Assembly: GCF_003752365.1 (NCBI RefSeq) | Contig: NZ_RJUO01000004.1 | Location: 410,355-474,354, forward strand | Source: Frondihabitans sp. PhB188 | GTDB lineage: Bacteria > Actinomycetota > Actinomycetes > Actinomycetales > Microbacteriaceae | Length of the DNA stretch: 64,000 bases | Direction of reading: 5' to 3' | Program-made: the position numbers and the translations under genes | The notes under the pieces: generated by a model | Told to the model about the DNA's origin: nothing | The model's input: the letters and a program-made list of their open reading frames with translations, nothing else | The model's database searches: none | Shown: piece by piece, positions 47,592 through 56,583 of the stretch | Position numbering within the stretch: position 1 is the first letter of the stretch | Layout: every line of letters begins with the position of its first letter

Positions 47592-48350
47592 GTGATGACA
47601 CCGCAGCCCGGGGCGCTTCCCCCAGCGCCGACCCAGCGGCGTCGCGCGACGACAGAAGCCCTCCTCCTGCTCGCCAGACCCCTGCTGGCGATCTCCTTCG
47701 CCCTGTACCGGGTCGAGGTCCGGCGCAATCTCTACCCGCGTGACGCTCCCGTGACTCAGATCGAGGGCGTCGACCCTCAGGGTCTGCTCTTCGCCGGCGA
47801 CATCGCCGTGGCCGGACACGGCGTGCTCAGCCACGGACTGACCGTCGCCGCGCAGGCGTCGTACGGCATCGCCGCCGCCAGCGATCGCGGCGCGCAACTG
47901 ACGATGATCAGTCAGACCGACCTCACGATGGCACAGCTCGCCGCGCGTACGCGCTACGGGGCCGACGGCGTCGAGATCGCGTTCCTGATGCTGGGGATCC
48001 CCGACGTGCTCCTGGCTACGCGCTCCGAGAAGTGGGCGGCAGACCTCCGGGTGGTCGCCGAGCGGATCCGGTCGGAGTCGCAGTTCCGCGCGGTCCGGAT
48101 CGTGGTCTCGGGCATCCCGCCGCTGTCGGACTTCCGGGCGATCCGCCCGGCCGTGCGCCGCATCATCGACCGGCAGGTCGAGCGGCTCAACGCCGTCAGC
48201 CAGGAGGTCGCCGCGTCGACGCCCGGGATGGTCTTCGTGCCGTTCCCGACCTGGAGGCTGGGCGACATGTACGTCAACAGGCTGTTCTCGTGGAAGACCC
48301 TGCACGAGGTCTGGGCCGAGGCGCTCGCCGCCGCAGTCGCCCCCCGCTGA
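47592..48350 (+). CDS. SGNH/GDSL hydrolase-like protein with degenerate catalytic motifs
   Basis: 252 aa. It follows the SGNH block order: LLFAGDIAVAGHGVLSHGLT in place of GDSxxxG, then a Gly block near residue 95 (TDLTMAQLAARTRYG), LMLGIPDVLLAT in place of the GxND block, and a C-terminal LHEVWAEAL in place of the DxxH block. The GDS serine and the final His are not evident, so it may be catalytically dead. The start is GTG 47592 or ATG 47595; CACGAT lies 7 nt before the ATG. Neighbours are an amino acid transporter on both sides. Confidence 0.55.
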   Translation: MMTPQPGALPPAPTQRRRATTEALLLLARPLLAISFALYRVEVRRNLYPRDAPVTQIEGVDPQGLLFAGDIAVAGHGVLSHGLTVAAQASYGIAAASDRGAQLTMISQTDLTMAQLAARTRYGADGVEIAFLMLGIPDVLLATRSEKWAADLRVVAERIRSESQFRAVRIVVSGIPPLSDFRAIRPAVRRIIDRQVERLNAVSQEVAASTPGMVFVPFPTWRLGDMYVNRLFSWKTLHEVWAEALAAAVAPR

Positions 48351-48493
48351 GCTCCGCTTCGCGCCATACTGGCGCTGCTCGGCGGTACTGTCACGGGTGG
48401 CGTGCTCGCCGCGCGGGCCGCCGGACGCGAAGCGGATGGCAGCAGGTCACGCTAGCTCGCGAGTGGGCTCGGGTGCGTGAGAGGCAAGGCAAA

Positions 48494-48529
48494 GCCCCGG
48501 AGACTACGGCGGAGCCATGTCTCCGGGGC
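48494..48529 (-). terminator. Terminator of the liv-type operon
   Basis: GCCCCGGAGAC (48494-48504) and GTCTCCGGGGC (48519-48529) form a perfect 11-bp stem. Read on the minus strand it lies 48 nt after the ATPase stop and is followed by TTTGCC. Confidence 0.75.
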
Positions 48530-48576
48530 GAAAACGTGGCGCTGCGCCTTGAGAACGACACAGGACCTGCCTGAGG

Positions 48577-49362
48577 TCACTTGCCGTCGACGTCCTTGGC
48601 GAGGGTGCCGAGGTAGAGCTCGATGACCTTGGGGTCGTCGGCAAGCTCGTGGCCCGTGCCGGAGTACGCGTTCCGGCCCTGGTCGAGCACGTAGCCCCGA
48701 TCGCAGATCTGGAGGCAGCGGCGGGCATTCTGCTCGACCATGATGACGGAGACGCCGGCCTTGTTGATGCGGCGGGTGCGGATGAACGTCTCGTCCTGGC
48801 GGACCGGCGAGAGGCCGGCGCTGGGCTCGTCGAGGAGGAGCACCTTCGGGTCCATCATCAGGGCGCGGGCCATGGCCACGCTCTGGCGCTCGCCGCCCGA
48901 GAGCGAGCCGGCGCGCTGGTCGCGGCGGTCGGCGAGCACGGGGAACAGGTCGAAGATGACGTCGAGGCGCTCCTCGAACTTCTTCGGACGCAGGAACATG
49001 CCCATCTGGAGGTTCTCCTGGATGGTCAGCGACGGGAAGACGTTGTTCGTCTGCGGCACGAAGCCCACCCCGGCCTGGACGAGCTTGTTGGCCTTGAGGT
49101 TCGTGATGTCCTCGCCGCCGAGGGTGACGCTGCCGGAGTGGATCTTCACGAGGCCGAACAGCGCCTTCAGCAGCGTCGACTTGCCGGCGCCGTTCGGGCC
49201 GATGATGCCGATGAGCTCGCCCGGGTAGCAGACGAGGTCGCAGTCGTTCAAGATATTCACGCCCGGCAGGTAGCCGGCGACGAGGTGCTCGGCGCGCATG
49301 ATCGGCTCCTGGCCGGCGAACTTCTCCGTGCCCTTGTGGACGGTGGTGTCGACGATGCTCAT
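48577..49362 (-). CDS. livF: ABC transporter ATP-binding protein, LivF type
   Basis: 261 aa. Walker A is GPNGAGKSTLLKALFG, the signature is LSGGERQSVAMARAL, Walker B is KVLLLDEPSAGL and the switch region VIMVEQNA follows. It should energise branched-chain or related amino acid uptake with the LivG-type subunit encoded upstream. Its ATG overlaps the livG stop by 4 nt. The first 20 residues are an extension typical of actinobacterial versions. Confidence 0.92.
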   Translation of the reverse strand: MSIVDTTVHKGTEKFAGQEPIMRAEHLVAGYLPGVNILNDCDLVCYPGELIGIIGPNGAGKSTLLKALFGLVKIHSGSVTLGGEDITNLKANKLVQAGVGFVPQTNNVFPSLTIQENLQMGMFLRPKKFEERLDVIFDLFPVLADRRDQRAGSLSGGERQSVAMARALMMDPKVLLLDEPSAGLSPVRQDETFIRTRRINKAGVSVIMVEQNARRCLQICDRGYVLDQGRNAYSGTGHELADDPKVIELYLGTLAKDVDGK

Positions 49363-50378
49363 GCCTTGCCCTCTTCGTTGTGCTCGGTCTCGACCCGCGC
49401 GGCGTCTTCCTCTTTGACCTCGGCCTCGAGCTCCTCGATCGACTCATCGGTGAGGAGCGAGTCGTCGCCCAGGTCGGTGTCGTGGTGCGCGCCCAGGTAC
49501 GCGTCGATGACGGCCTGGTCGTCCATGACGGTGTCGGCGGGGCCCTCGGCGACGATCCTGCCCTCGGCCATGACGATCACCCAGTCCGAGATGTGCCGCA
49601 CCATGTGCATGTCGTGCTCGACGAACAGCACCGTCGTTCCCTCGTCGCGAAGGCTCTGGATGTGACCGAGCAGCGACTGGGTCAGCGCCGGGTTCACACC
49701 GGCCATGGGCTCGTCCAGCATGATCATGGCGGGGTCGCTCATGAGCGCGCGTGCCATCTCGAGCAGCTTGCGCTGGCCTCCGGAGAGGCTGCCGGCGTAG
49801 TCGTCCTTCTTCTCGTACAGCTTGAAGCGCTTGAGCAGGTCGGCGGCCTTGGCCTCGATCTCGGCCTCGCGGGCCTTCCACAGCGGCTTGACGATCGCGA
49901 CGAAGAAGTTCTCGCCGGGCTGGTCGCGCGCCCCGAGGAGCATGTTCTGCATGACCGTCAGACGCGAGAGCGCCTTCGTCAGCTGGAACGTGCGGACCAT
50001 GCCGCTCTTGGCCACCTTCGCGGCGCCGACGGCGCCCATGGCTCGGCCGTTGAAGACCCAGCGCGCAGTTCCTGCACCCCGGTTCGTCAGGGTCGGTGCC
50101 GAGTTGGGCTTGTCGAAGCCGGTGAGGAGGTTGAAGAACGTCGTCTTGCCGGCGCCGTTGGGGCCGATGAGAGCGGTGATCGCGCCGCGCTGGACCTCGA
50201 CGTGCTGCACGTCGACGGCGGTCATGCCGCCGAAGCGGCGGACGACGTTGTCGACCGTGAGGATCGAGTCGGGCTTCGACGACCCGGGGGCCTTGTCGAC
50301 GGTCGCCAGCTTCTTGCGGAGCTCGACGCGGTCGTAGTCGTATCCGGGCTGGGTGCCGGTTGCGGTGGTCTCAGACAC
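49359..50378 (-). CDS. livG: ABC transporter ATP-binding protein, LivG type
   Basis: 339 aa, longer than the usual 255. The core has Walker A GPNGAGKTTFFNLLTG, signature LSGGQRKLLEMARAL and Walker B IMLDEPMAG. A 38-residue N-terminal extension and a 45-residue acidic C-terminal tail (DESIEELEAEVKEEDAARVE) lie outside the family core. It overlaps both the livM-type gene (8 nt) and livF (4 nt). Confidence 0.93.
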   Translation of the reverse strand: MSETTATGTQPGYDYDRVELRKKLATVDKAPGSSKPDSILTVDNVVRRFGGMTAVDVQHVEVQRGAITALIGPNGAGKTTFFNLLTGFDKPNSAPTLTNRGAGTARWVFNGRAMGAVGAAKVAKSGMVRTFQLTKALSRLTVMQNMLLGARDQPGENFFVAIVKPLWKAREAEIEAKAADLLKRFKLYEKKDDYAGSLSGGQRKLLEMARALMSDPAMIMLDEPMAGVNPALTQSLLGHIQSLRDEGTTVLFVEHDMHMVRHISDWVIVMAEGRIVAEGPADTVMDDQAVIDAYLGAHHDTDLGDDSLLTDESIEELEAEVKEEDAARVETEHNEEGKA

Positions 50379-51357
50379 TGAACGACAGCTCCTTCTTGTT
50401 GCCCAGGATGCCCTGGGGTCTGAAGATGATCAGGCACATCAGTGCTACTCCCACGAGGACGTACGAGAACTGCACGGTCTGCTGGGTCGACATGATGCTG
50501 TCGGGGATGAAGCTCTGCGCGAGCGACTGGATGAGCAGGCGCATGACGAAGAACAGGATCGCACCGAGCACCGGGCCGAAGACCGTGGCGGCACCTCCCA
50601 GCAGGAGGGCCGTGTAGATGAAGAACGTCGTCGAGCGGCCGAGTCCGTCGGGCTGGACCGACGAGGGCAGCACGTAGATGATGCCCGCCACGGCGCCGAT
50701 CAGGCCGCCGAGCACGAGCGCCTGGAGCTTGTAGCTGTAGACGTTCTTGCCGAGGCTGCGCACGGCGTCCTCGTCTTCGCGGATGCCCTTGAGCAGGCGG
50801 CCCCACGGGCTGCGGGCCAGAGCCCAGATCAGCAGCAGGAAGACGCCGACGAGACCCCAGCCGACGATGCGGATCCACCAGCCGTTGACGCCGTTGTTGT
50901 CGTAGTCGAACCAGAGGATCTGCGTGCTGCCGTCGGGCAGCGGCGAAAGCGCCTGGAACGGGCCGTTGTAGGTGTTGCCGGTGATGCCGTTCGAGCCGCC
51001 GGTGAGGTCGGTCAGGATGCTCGACCGGCCGACCATCCGGATGATCTCGGCCGCCGAGATCGTCACGATGGCCAGGTAGTCGCCTCTCAGCTTCAGCGTC
51101 GGCAAGCCGAGGATGAACGCGAACAGGAGAGCGCAGAGGAGAGCGACGAGCACCGCGGCGAAGAGCGGCAGGCCGCGGTCGATCGAGATGGCGAAGCCGT
51201 AGGCGCCGAGCAGGAGGAACGCCGCCTGGCCGATGTTGAGCAGGCCGGCGAAGCCGAAGTGCACGTTGAGGCCGATCGCCGCGATGGCGAAGGCCGCGGT
51301 CGACGGCGCGAGCGCCTGGACCGTGAGGGACTGGAAGAGCTGAACGAGGTAATCCAT
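50371..51357 (-). CDS. livM: ABC transporter permease, LivM type
   Basis: 328 aa with about eight to nine transmembrane helices. The family block LPTLKLRGDYLAIVTISAAEIIRM is represented here around residues 85-105, followed by the EAA-type loop GRLLKGIREDEDAVRSLGKN near residue 208. It ends with MCLIIFRPQGILG. It forms the membrane channel with the LivH-type subunit, 12 nt upstream in the operon. Confidence 0.93.
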   Translation of the reverse strand: MDYLVQLFQSLTVQALAPSTAAFAIAAIGLNVHFGFAGLLNIGQAAFLLLGAYGFAISIDRGLPLFAAVLVALLCALLFAFILGLPTLKLRGDYLAIVTISAAEIIRMVGRSSILTDLTGGSNGITGNTYNGPFQALSPLPDGSTQILWFDYDNNGVNGWWIRIVGWGLVGVFLLLIWALARSPWGRLLKGIREDEDAVRSLGKNVYSYKLQALVLGGLIGAVAGIIYVLPSSVQPDGLGRSTTFFIYTALLLGGAATVFGPVLGAILFFVMRLLIQSLAQSFIPDSIMSTQQTVQFSYVLVGVALMCLIIFRPQGILGNKKELSFSV

Positions 51358-51369
51358 GAGTGGTCTCCC

Positions 51370-52761
51370 TTAACCGATTCGCTCGCGCCGGCCGAAGATG
51401 CCTTGCGGGCGGAACAGCAGGATGATGATGAGGATGAAGAGCGCCGTGGCGTACTTGAAGTCGCCGGGGAGCACGAGGTTCGTCAGCTCGACGATGATGC
51501 CGACGATCATCGAGCCGACCAGGGCGCCGAACGCGGTGCCGAGGCCGCCGAGGGTGACCGCCGCGAAGATCAGCAGCAGGATCTGAAGCCCCGTCTGCCA
51601 GTTGACGCCGTTGAGCACCAGGCCGAGCATCACGCCCGAGAGGCCGGCGAGACCCGCGGCCACCGTCCAGACCAGGCGGATGATGCGGTCGACGTCGATG
51701 CCCGACGCGGCCGCGAGGGCGGGGTTGTCCGACACGGCGCGGGTGGCGCGTCCGGTGCGGGTGCGCAGCAGGAAGAACGCCGCGCCGCCGAGGACCAGGA
51801 TCGAGATGCCCATCGCCACGTACGACTGGACCGTGAGGGTCACGCCGGCGATGGTGACGACCTTGGGATTCGCCGTCTGGATGCGCACCGTCGCGGCGCC
51901 GTAGAAGTACTGGAACGCGTACTGCAGCGCGATCGAGAGGCCGATCGTGACGATCATCAGCTGGGTGAGGCTGAGGCCCTTCTTGCGGAGCGGCTTCCAG
52001 ATGAAGGCGTCCTGCGCGAAGCCGGTGGCCGCCGAGATCACCACGGTGATGATCGCCGCCAGGATGAGGTTGAGCCCGAGCACGTTGGCGAACGTGTAGG
52101 CCAGGAGGCCGCCGAGGGTCACCTGCTCGCCGTGGGCGAAGCTCTGCAGGCCGGTGGTGCCGTAGACCAACGACAGGCCGATCGCGGCCAGGGCGAGCAG
52201 CAGGCCGAGGCGGATGCCCGACATCAGCTGCTGCGCGAAGCGCTGCCACGAGAAGTCGTTGCCCGAGTTGTTGTTGTCGATCGTCGCGCCCTTGGTGGTC
52301 GACAGCTGGAACAGCGTGCCGGCCTGCGAGCCGAGGGAGACCTGCACCTTGCGGTCGTTCGTCGCGGCGTTGGCGAGGTACTGGCCGCTCGGCAGCGTGG
52401 ACTCGTCCAGCGACACCGTGTAGGTGCCCGCCGTCTTGACGGGGATGGCCCACTTGCCCGCGGCGTTCGACGTGCCGGTGAGGGCGTCGCCCGAGTCGGG
52501 CTTCGCCGTGATGGTCACGCCCTCGGCCGGCTTGCGGTCGCTCGTGAAGAGCGTGCCCTGGATGCAGCCGGTCGTGGCGTCCACCGTGCAGGTGGACGAC
52601 GTCGCCGCGCTCGCCGCGCCGGGGGCAAAGGCGAGCGAGACGATGGTCGCCAGCAGTCCCAGCATCAGCATCGATGCGAGCACGACCAGCGAATGCCGGC
52701 GTCCGACACGCACGGAGCGCGAGCTCCGAAGCGGTGGTGTGTTCGTGGGTACGAGAATCAC
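51370..52761 (-). CDS. livH: LivH-type ABC permease fused to a secreted carboxypeptidase-regulatory-like domain
   Basis: 463 aa, about 170 longer than LivH. Residues 1-55 look like a signal peptide or anchor (VVLASMLMLGLLATIVSLAF, then ASAA). Residues 58-140 have a CarboxypepD_reg/CNA-B-like beta-sandwich pattern (GCIQGTLFTSDRKPAEGVTI, AAGKWAIPVKTAGTYTVSLD). The LivH permease starts near residue 170 (FAQQLMSGIRLGLLLALAAI) and has GLSLVYGTTGLQSFAHGE. The start is GTG after CAGGAGG. The added domain is probably outside the membrane, near the binding-protein site. Confidence 0.9.
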   Translation of the reverse strand: MILVPTNTPPLRSSRSVRVGRRHSLVVLASMLMLGLLATIVSLAFAPGAASAATSSTCTVDATTGCIQGTLFTSDRKPAEGVTITAKPDSGDALTGTSNAAGKWAIPVKTAGTYTVSLDESTLPSGQYLANAATNDRKVQVSLGSQAGTLFQLSTTKGATIDNNNSGNDFSWQRFAQQLMSGIRLGLLLALAAIGLSLVYGTTGLQSFAHGEQVTLGGLLAYTFANVLGLNLILAAIITVVISAATGFAQDAFIWKPLRKKGLSLTQLMIVTIGLSIALQYAFQYFYGAATVRIQTANPKVVTIAGVTLTVQSYVAMGISILVLGGAAFFLLRTRTGRATRAVSDNPALAAASGIDVDRIIRLVWTVAAGLAGLSGVMLGLVLNGVNWQTGLQILLLIFAAVTLGGLGTAFGALVGSMIVGIIVELTNLVLPGDFKYATALFILIIILLFRPQGIFGRRERIG

Positions 52762-52937
52762 AGAACCTCCTGAACGGCCCAGTCGGACATTTCCCCGAGG
52801 GTCTGGCTCGCCGTCGTCGTTGACAGTACTTTCCCTATGTGTCGGCTGTGTTTCCGCGAAAACACGGTCGAGACACAGGAGTCTAAATGGTTCCTAGGGC
52901 TGCCACGCGCCAGGACGGCCCCGACGGGCGGGAATGA

Positions 52938-54533
<1,596 letters not shown>

Positions 54534-54564
54534 CCGCTTCCGCCTCGACCCCGCCGTTTCGGTT

Positions 54565-54592
54565 CGACCCCGCCTGTCCGCAGGCGGGGTCG
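54565..54592 (+). terminator. Terminator after guaB
   Basis: CGACCCCGCCTG (54565-54576) and CAGGCGGGGTCG (54581-54592) form a perfect 12-bp stem with a TCCG loop. Confidence 0.82.
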
Positions 54593-54660
54593 TGCCGTTC
54601 CGGAGGGCCCGTCGCAGGAACTCCGGCGGCCGCCGTCCGGCCCCGCCAGAGGGCGACCGC

Positions 54661-54666
54661 TAGGGT
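54661..54666 (+). promoter_or_regulatory. -10 box of guaB3
   Basis: TAGGGT ends 6 nt before the GTG at 54673, with no Shine-Dalgarno; a leaderless transcript is likely. Confidence 0.52.
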
Positions 54667-54672
54667 TGAGCC

Positions 54673-55794
54673 GTGACTGAGGTAGAGATCGGCGTCGCCA
54701 AGCGCGCGCGCAGGGCATATGCGTTCGACGACATCGCGGTCGTCCCGTCGAGGCGGACGCGCGATCCGCGCGATGTCAACGTCGGGTGGTCGATCGACGC
54801 GTTCCAGTTCGAGACGCCCATCATCGCGGCCCCGATGGACTCCGTCGTCAGCCCCGAGACGGCGATCCGCATCGGCCGGCTCGGCGGACTTGGCGTCCTC
54901 GACCTCGAGGGCGTGTGGACCCGCTACGACGACCCCGAGGCCGTCCTGCGGGAGATCCGCGAGCTGCCCGACGAGGTCGCCACCGCCCGCATGCAGGAGA
55001 TCTACGCCGCTCCGATCCGTCCGGAGCTCGTGACGGAGCGCCTCGCCCAGATCCGCGCTGCGGGCGTGCCCGTCGCCGGGGCGCTCAGCCCGCAGCGCAC
55101 CCAGGACCTCTACCAGACGGTCGTCGACGCCGGCGTCGACATCTTCGTCATCCGCGGCACCACGGTGTCAGCCGAGCACGTCTCGAAGAGCAGCGAGCCG
55201 CTCAACCTCAAGAAGTTCATCTACGAGCTCGACGTGCCCGTCATCGTCGGCGGGGCCTCGACCTACACCGCGGCGCTGCACCTCATGCGCACCGGCGCGG
55301 CGGGTGTGCTCGTCGGATTCGGCGGAGGCGCGGCGTCGACCACCCGCACCTCGCTGGGCATCCACGCGCCCATGGCCACGGCCCTCGCCGACGTCGCCGG
55401 CGCGCGCCGCGACTACCTCGACGAGTCGGGCGGGCGCTACGTCCACGTCATCGCCGACGGCGGACTCGGCACGTCCGGCGACATCGTCAAGGCCGTCGCG
55501 GTCGGAGCCGATGCCGTCATGCTCGGCGCCGCGCTCGCCCGCGCCACCGACGTGCCCGGCGGCGGCTACCACTGGGGCGCCGAGGCGCATCACCCCGAGC
55601 TGCCCCGCGGCCGCCGCGTCCAGGTCGGCTCGACCGGAACCCTCGAGAACATCCTCTTCGGGCCTGCGCCGACCGCCGACGGCCAGGCGAACCTGATCGG
55701 CGCGCTGCGTCGCTCGATGGCGACGACCGGCTACAGCGATCTCAAGGAGTTCCAGCGCGTCGAGGTCGTTGTCGCGCCGTACCACAAGCAGTAG
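54673..55794 (+). CDS. guaB3: GuaB3 family IMP dehydrogenase-related protein
   Basis: 373 aa without CBS domains. It has the IMPDH-like barrel (FDDIAVVPSRRTRDPRDVN at the start, then IIAAPMDSVVSPETA). At the catalytic loop it reads GFGGGAASTTRTSLG, so the Cys of GuaB is replaced. This is usual for the actinobacterial GuaB3 family, whose role is debated. It starts with GTG and ends at EVVVAPYHKQ. A partial copy of its 3' end lies just downstream. Confidence 0.92.
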   Translation: MTEVEIGVAKRARRAYAFDDIAVVPSRRTRDPRDVNVGWSIDAFQFETPIIAAPMDSVVSPETAIRIGRLGGLGVLDLEGVWTRYDDPEAVLREIRELPDEVATARMQEIYAAPIRPELVTERLAQIRAAGVPVAGALSPQRTQDLYQTVVDAGVDIFVIRGTTVSAEHVSKSSEPLNLKKFIYELDVPVIVGGASTYTAALHLMRTGAAGVLVGFGGGAASTTRTSLGIHAPMATALADVAGARRDYLDESGGRYVHVIADGGLGTSGDIVKAVAVGADAVMLGAALARATDVPGGGYHWGAEAHHPELPRGRRVQVGSTGTLENILFGPAPTADGQANLIGALRRSMATTGYSDLKEFQRVEVVVAPYHKQ

Positions 55795-55859
55795 CGGCCG
55801 GGAGTTCCAGCGCGCGAGATGACAGAGGGTCGTCGTCGCGCCATACCACAAGCAGTAGC
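55747..55859 (+). repeat. Tandem duplication of the guaB3 3' end
   Basis: Copy 1 (55747-55795) is the last codons and stop of guaB3. Copy 2 (55802-55859) repeats GAGTTCCAGCGCG, then GTCGTCGTCGCGCC and ACCACAAGCAGTAGC, with about 10 extra bases and few substitutions. Copy 2 lies outside any gene. Confidence 0.85.
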
Positions 55860-56037
55860 TGCGCTTGCGAGTTCCTGGGCCATGCCCGAGTTCGCTGTGG
55901 GCTTCCGGCCGGGGTCCGCGGCAGGGAAGTAGTTCGTCTCCTGGAGAGTTATCCACAGGAGTGGCGCAGCCCGGCTTCCGTCGATTTCCGCGACGGTAAG
56001 CTGAGACGACTGCCCCCGAGCTCCAGGAGACCATCAG

Positions 56038-56580
56038 ATGGTTGACGTGCGTCGTGTGAAACTCCCCGGGGTGGGAGTCCTTCACACCTTCATCACCGAC
56101 GACGGTGGCAAGTGCGGTGTCATCACCCATCGATCCGGTCACAGCGACCTGATCACCTTCAGCGACGCCGCTGACGGCGACGCGGCGACGAAGGTGTCGC
56201 TGCGCCTCAGCGAAGACGAGGCCCACACGCTCGCCGAGCTGCTGGGCGGCACGCGCATCACCGAGTCGCTCTCGGCCCTCGAGACCCTGCCCGGCCTCAC
56301 CATCGACTGGTTCACCGTCGACTACGACGACCACATCGCCGGCCAGCCGCTCGGCGACCTGGCAGCGAAGGGCGTCGTCGGCCTGACCGTCGTCGCCGTC
56401 GTCCGCGGCGAGACCGCGAACCCCGCCCCGTCGGGCGACTTCCGCGTGTTCCCGGGCGACACCCTCGTCGTCGCCGGCTCGCCCGAGAAGGTCGCCAAGG
56501 CGTTCTCGTTCTACCGGAGCGGCGGAGTCAAAGCGGCCGCCGCGGCCGTCGCCTCCATCGACTCGCCGCCGGGGGCTTAG
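56038..56580 (+). CDS. KhtT-like regulatory subunit of a cation/proton antiporter (TrkA-C)
   Basis: 180 aa, soluble. An N-terminal domain with VRRVKLPGVGVLHTFITDDG-type sequence (here VRRVKLPGVGVLHTF) precedes a TrkA-C domain (about 90-165). GDFRVFPGDTLVVAGSPEKV is the characteristic end of TrkA-C. KhtT partners gate K+/H+ efflux through KhtU-type antiporters, encoded 3 nt downstream. AGGAGA lies upstream of the ATG, and TAAGCT (55997-56002) may be the -10 box. Confidence 0.85.
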   Translation: MVDVRRVKLPGVGVLHTFITDDGGKCGVITHRSGHSDLITFSDAADGDAATKVSLRLSEDEAHTLAELLGGTRITESLSALETLPGLTIDWFTVDYDDHIAGQPLGDLAAKGVVGLTVVAVVRGETANPAPSGDFRVFPGDTLVVAGSPEKVAKAFSFYRSGGVKAAAAAVASIDSPPGA

Positions 56581-56583
56581 TAG

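Noticed and set aside
50222-52773. Long frames on both strands across the liv permease genes (743 and 806 codons)
   Set aside because: They are shadows of livM and livH. The protein sequences are low-complexity Arg/Ala- or Glu/Asp-rich.
52820-52825. TTGACA upstream of guaB
   Set aside because: The -10 position downstream reads CGGCTG, so it is not supported as a promoter.
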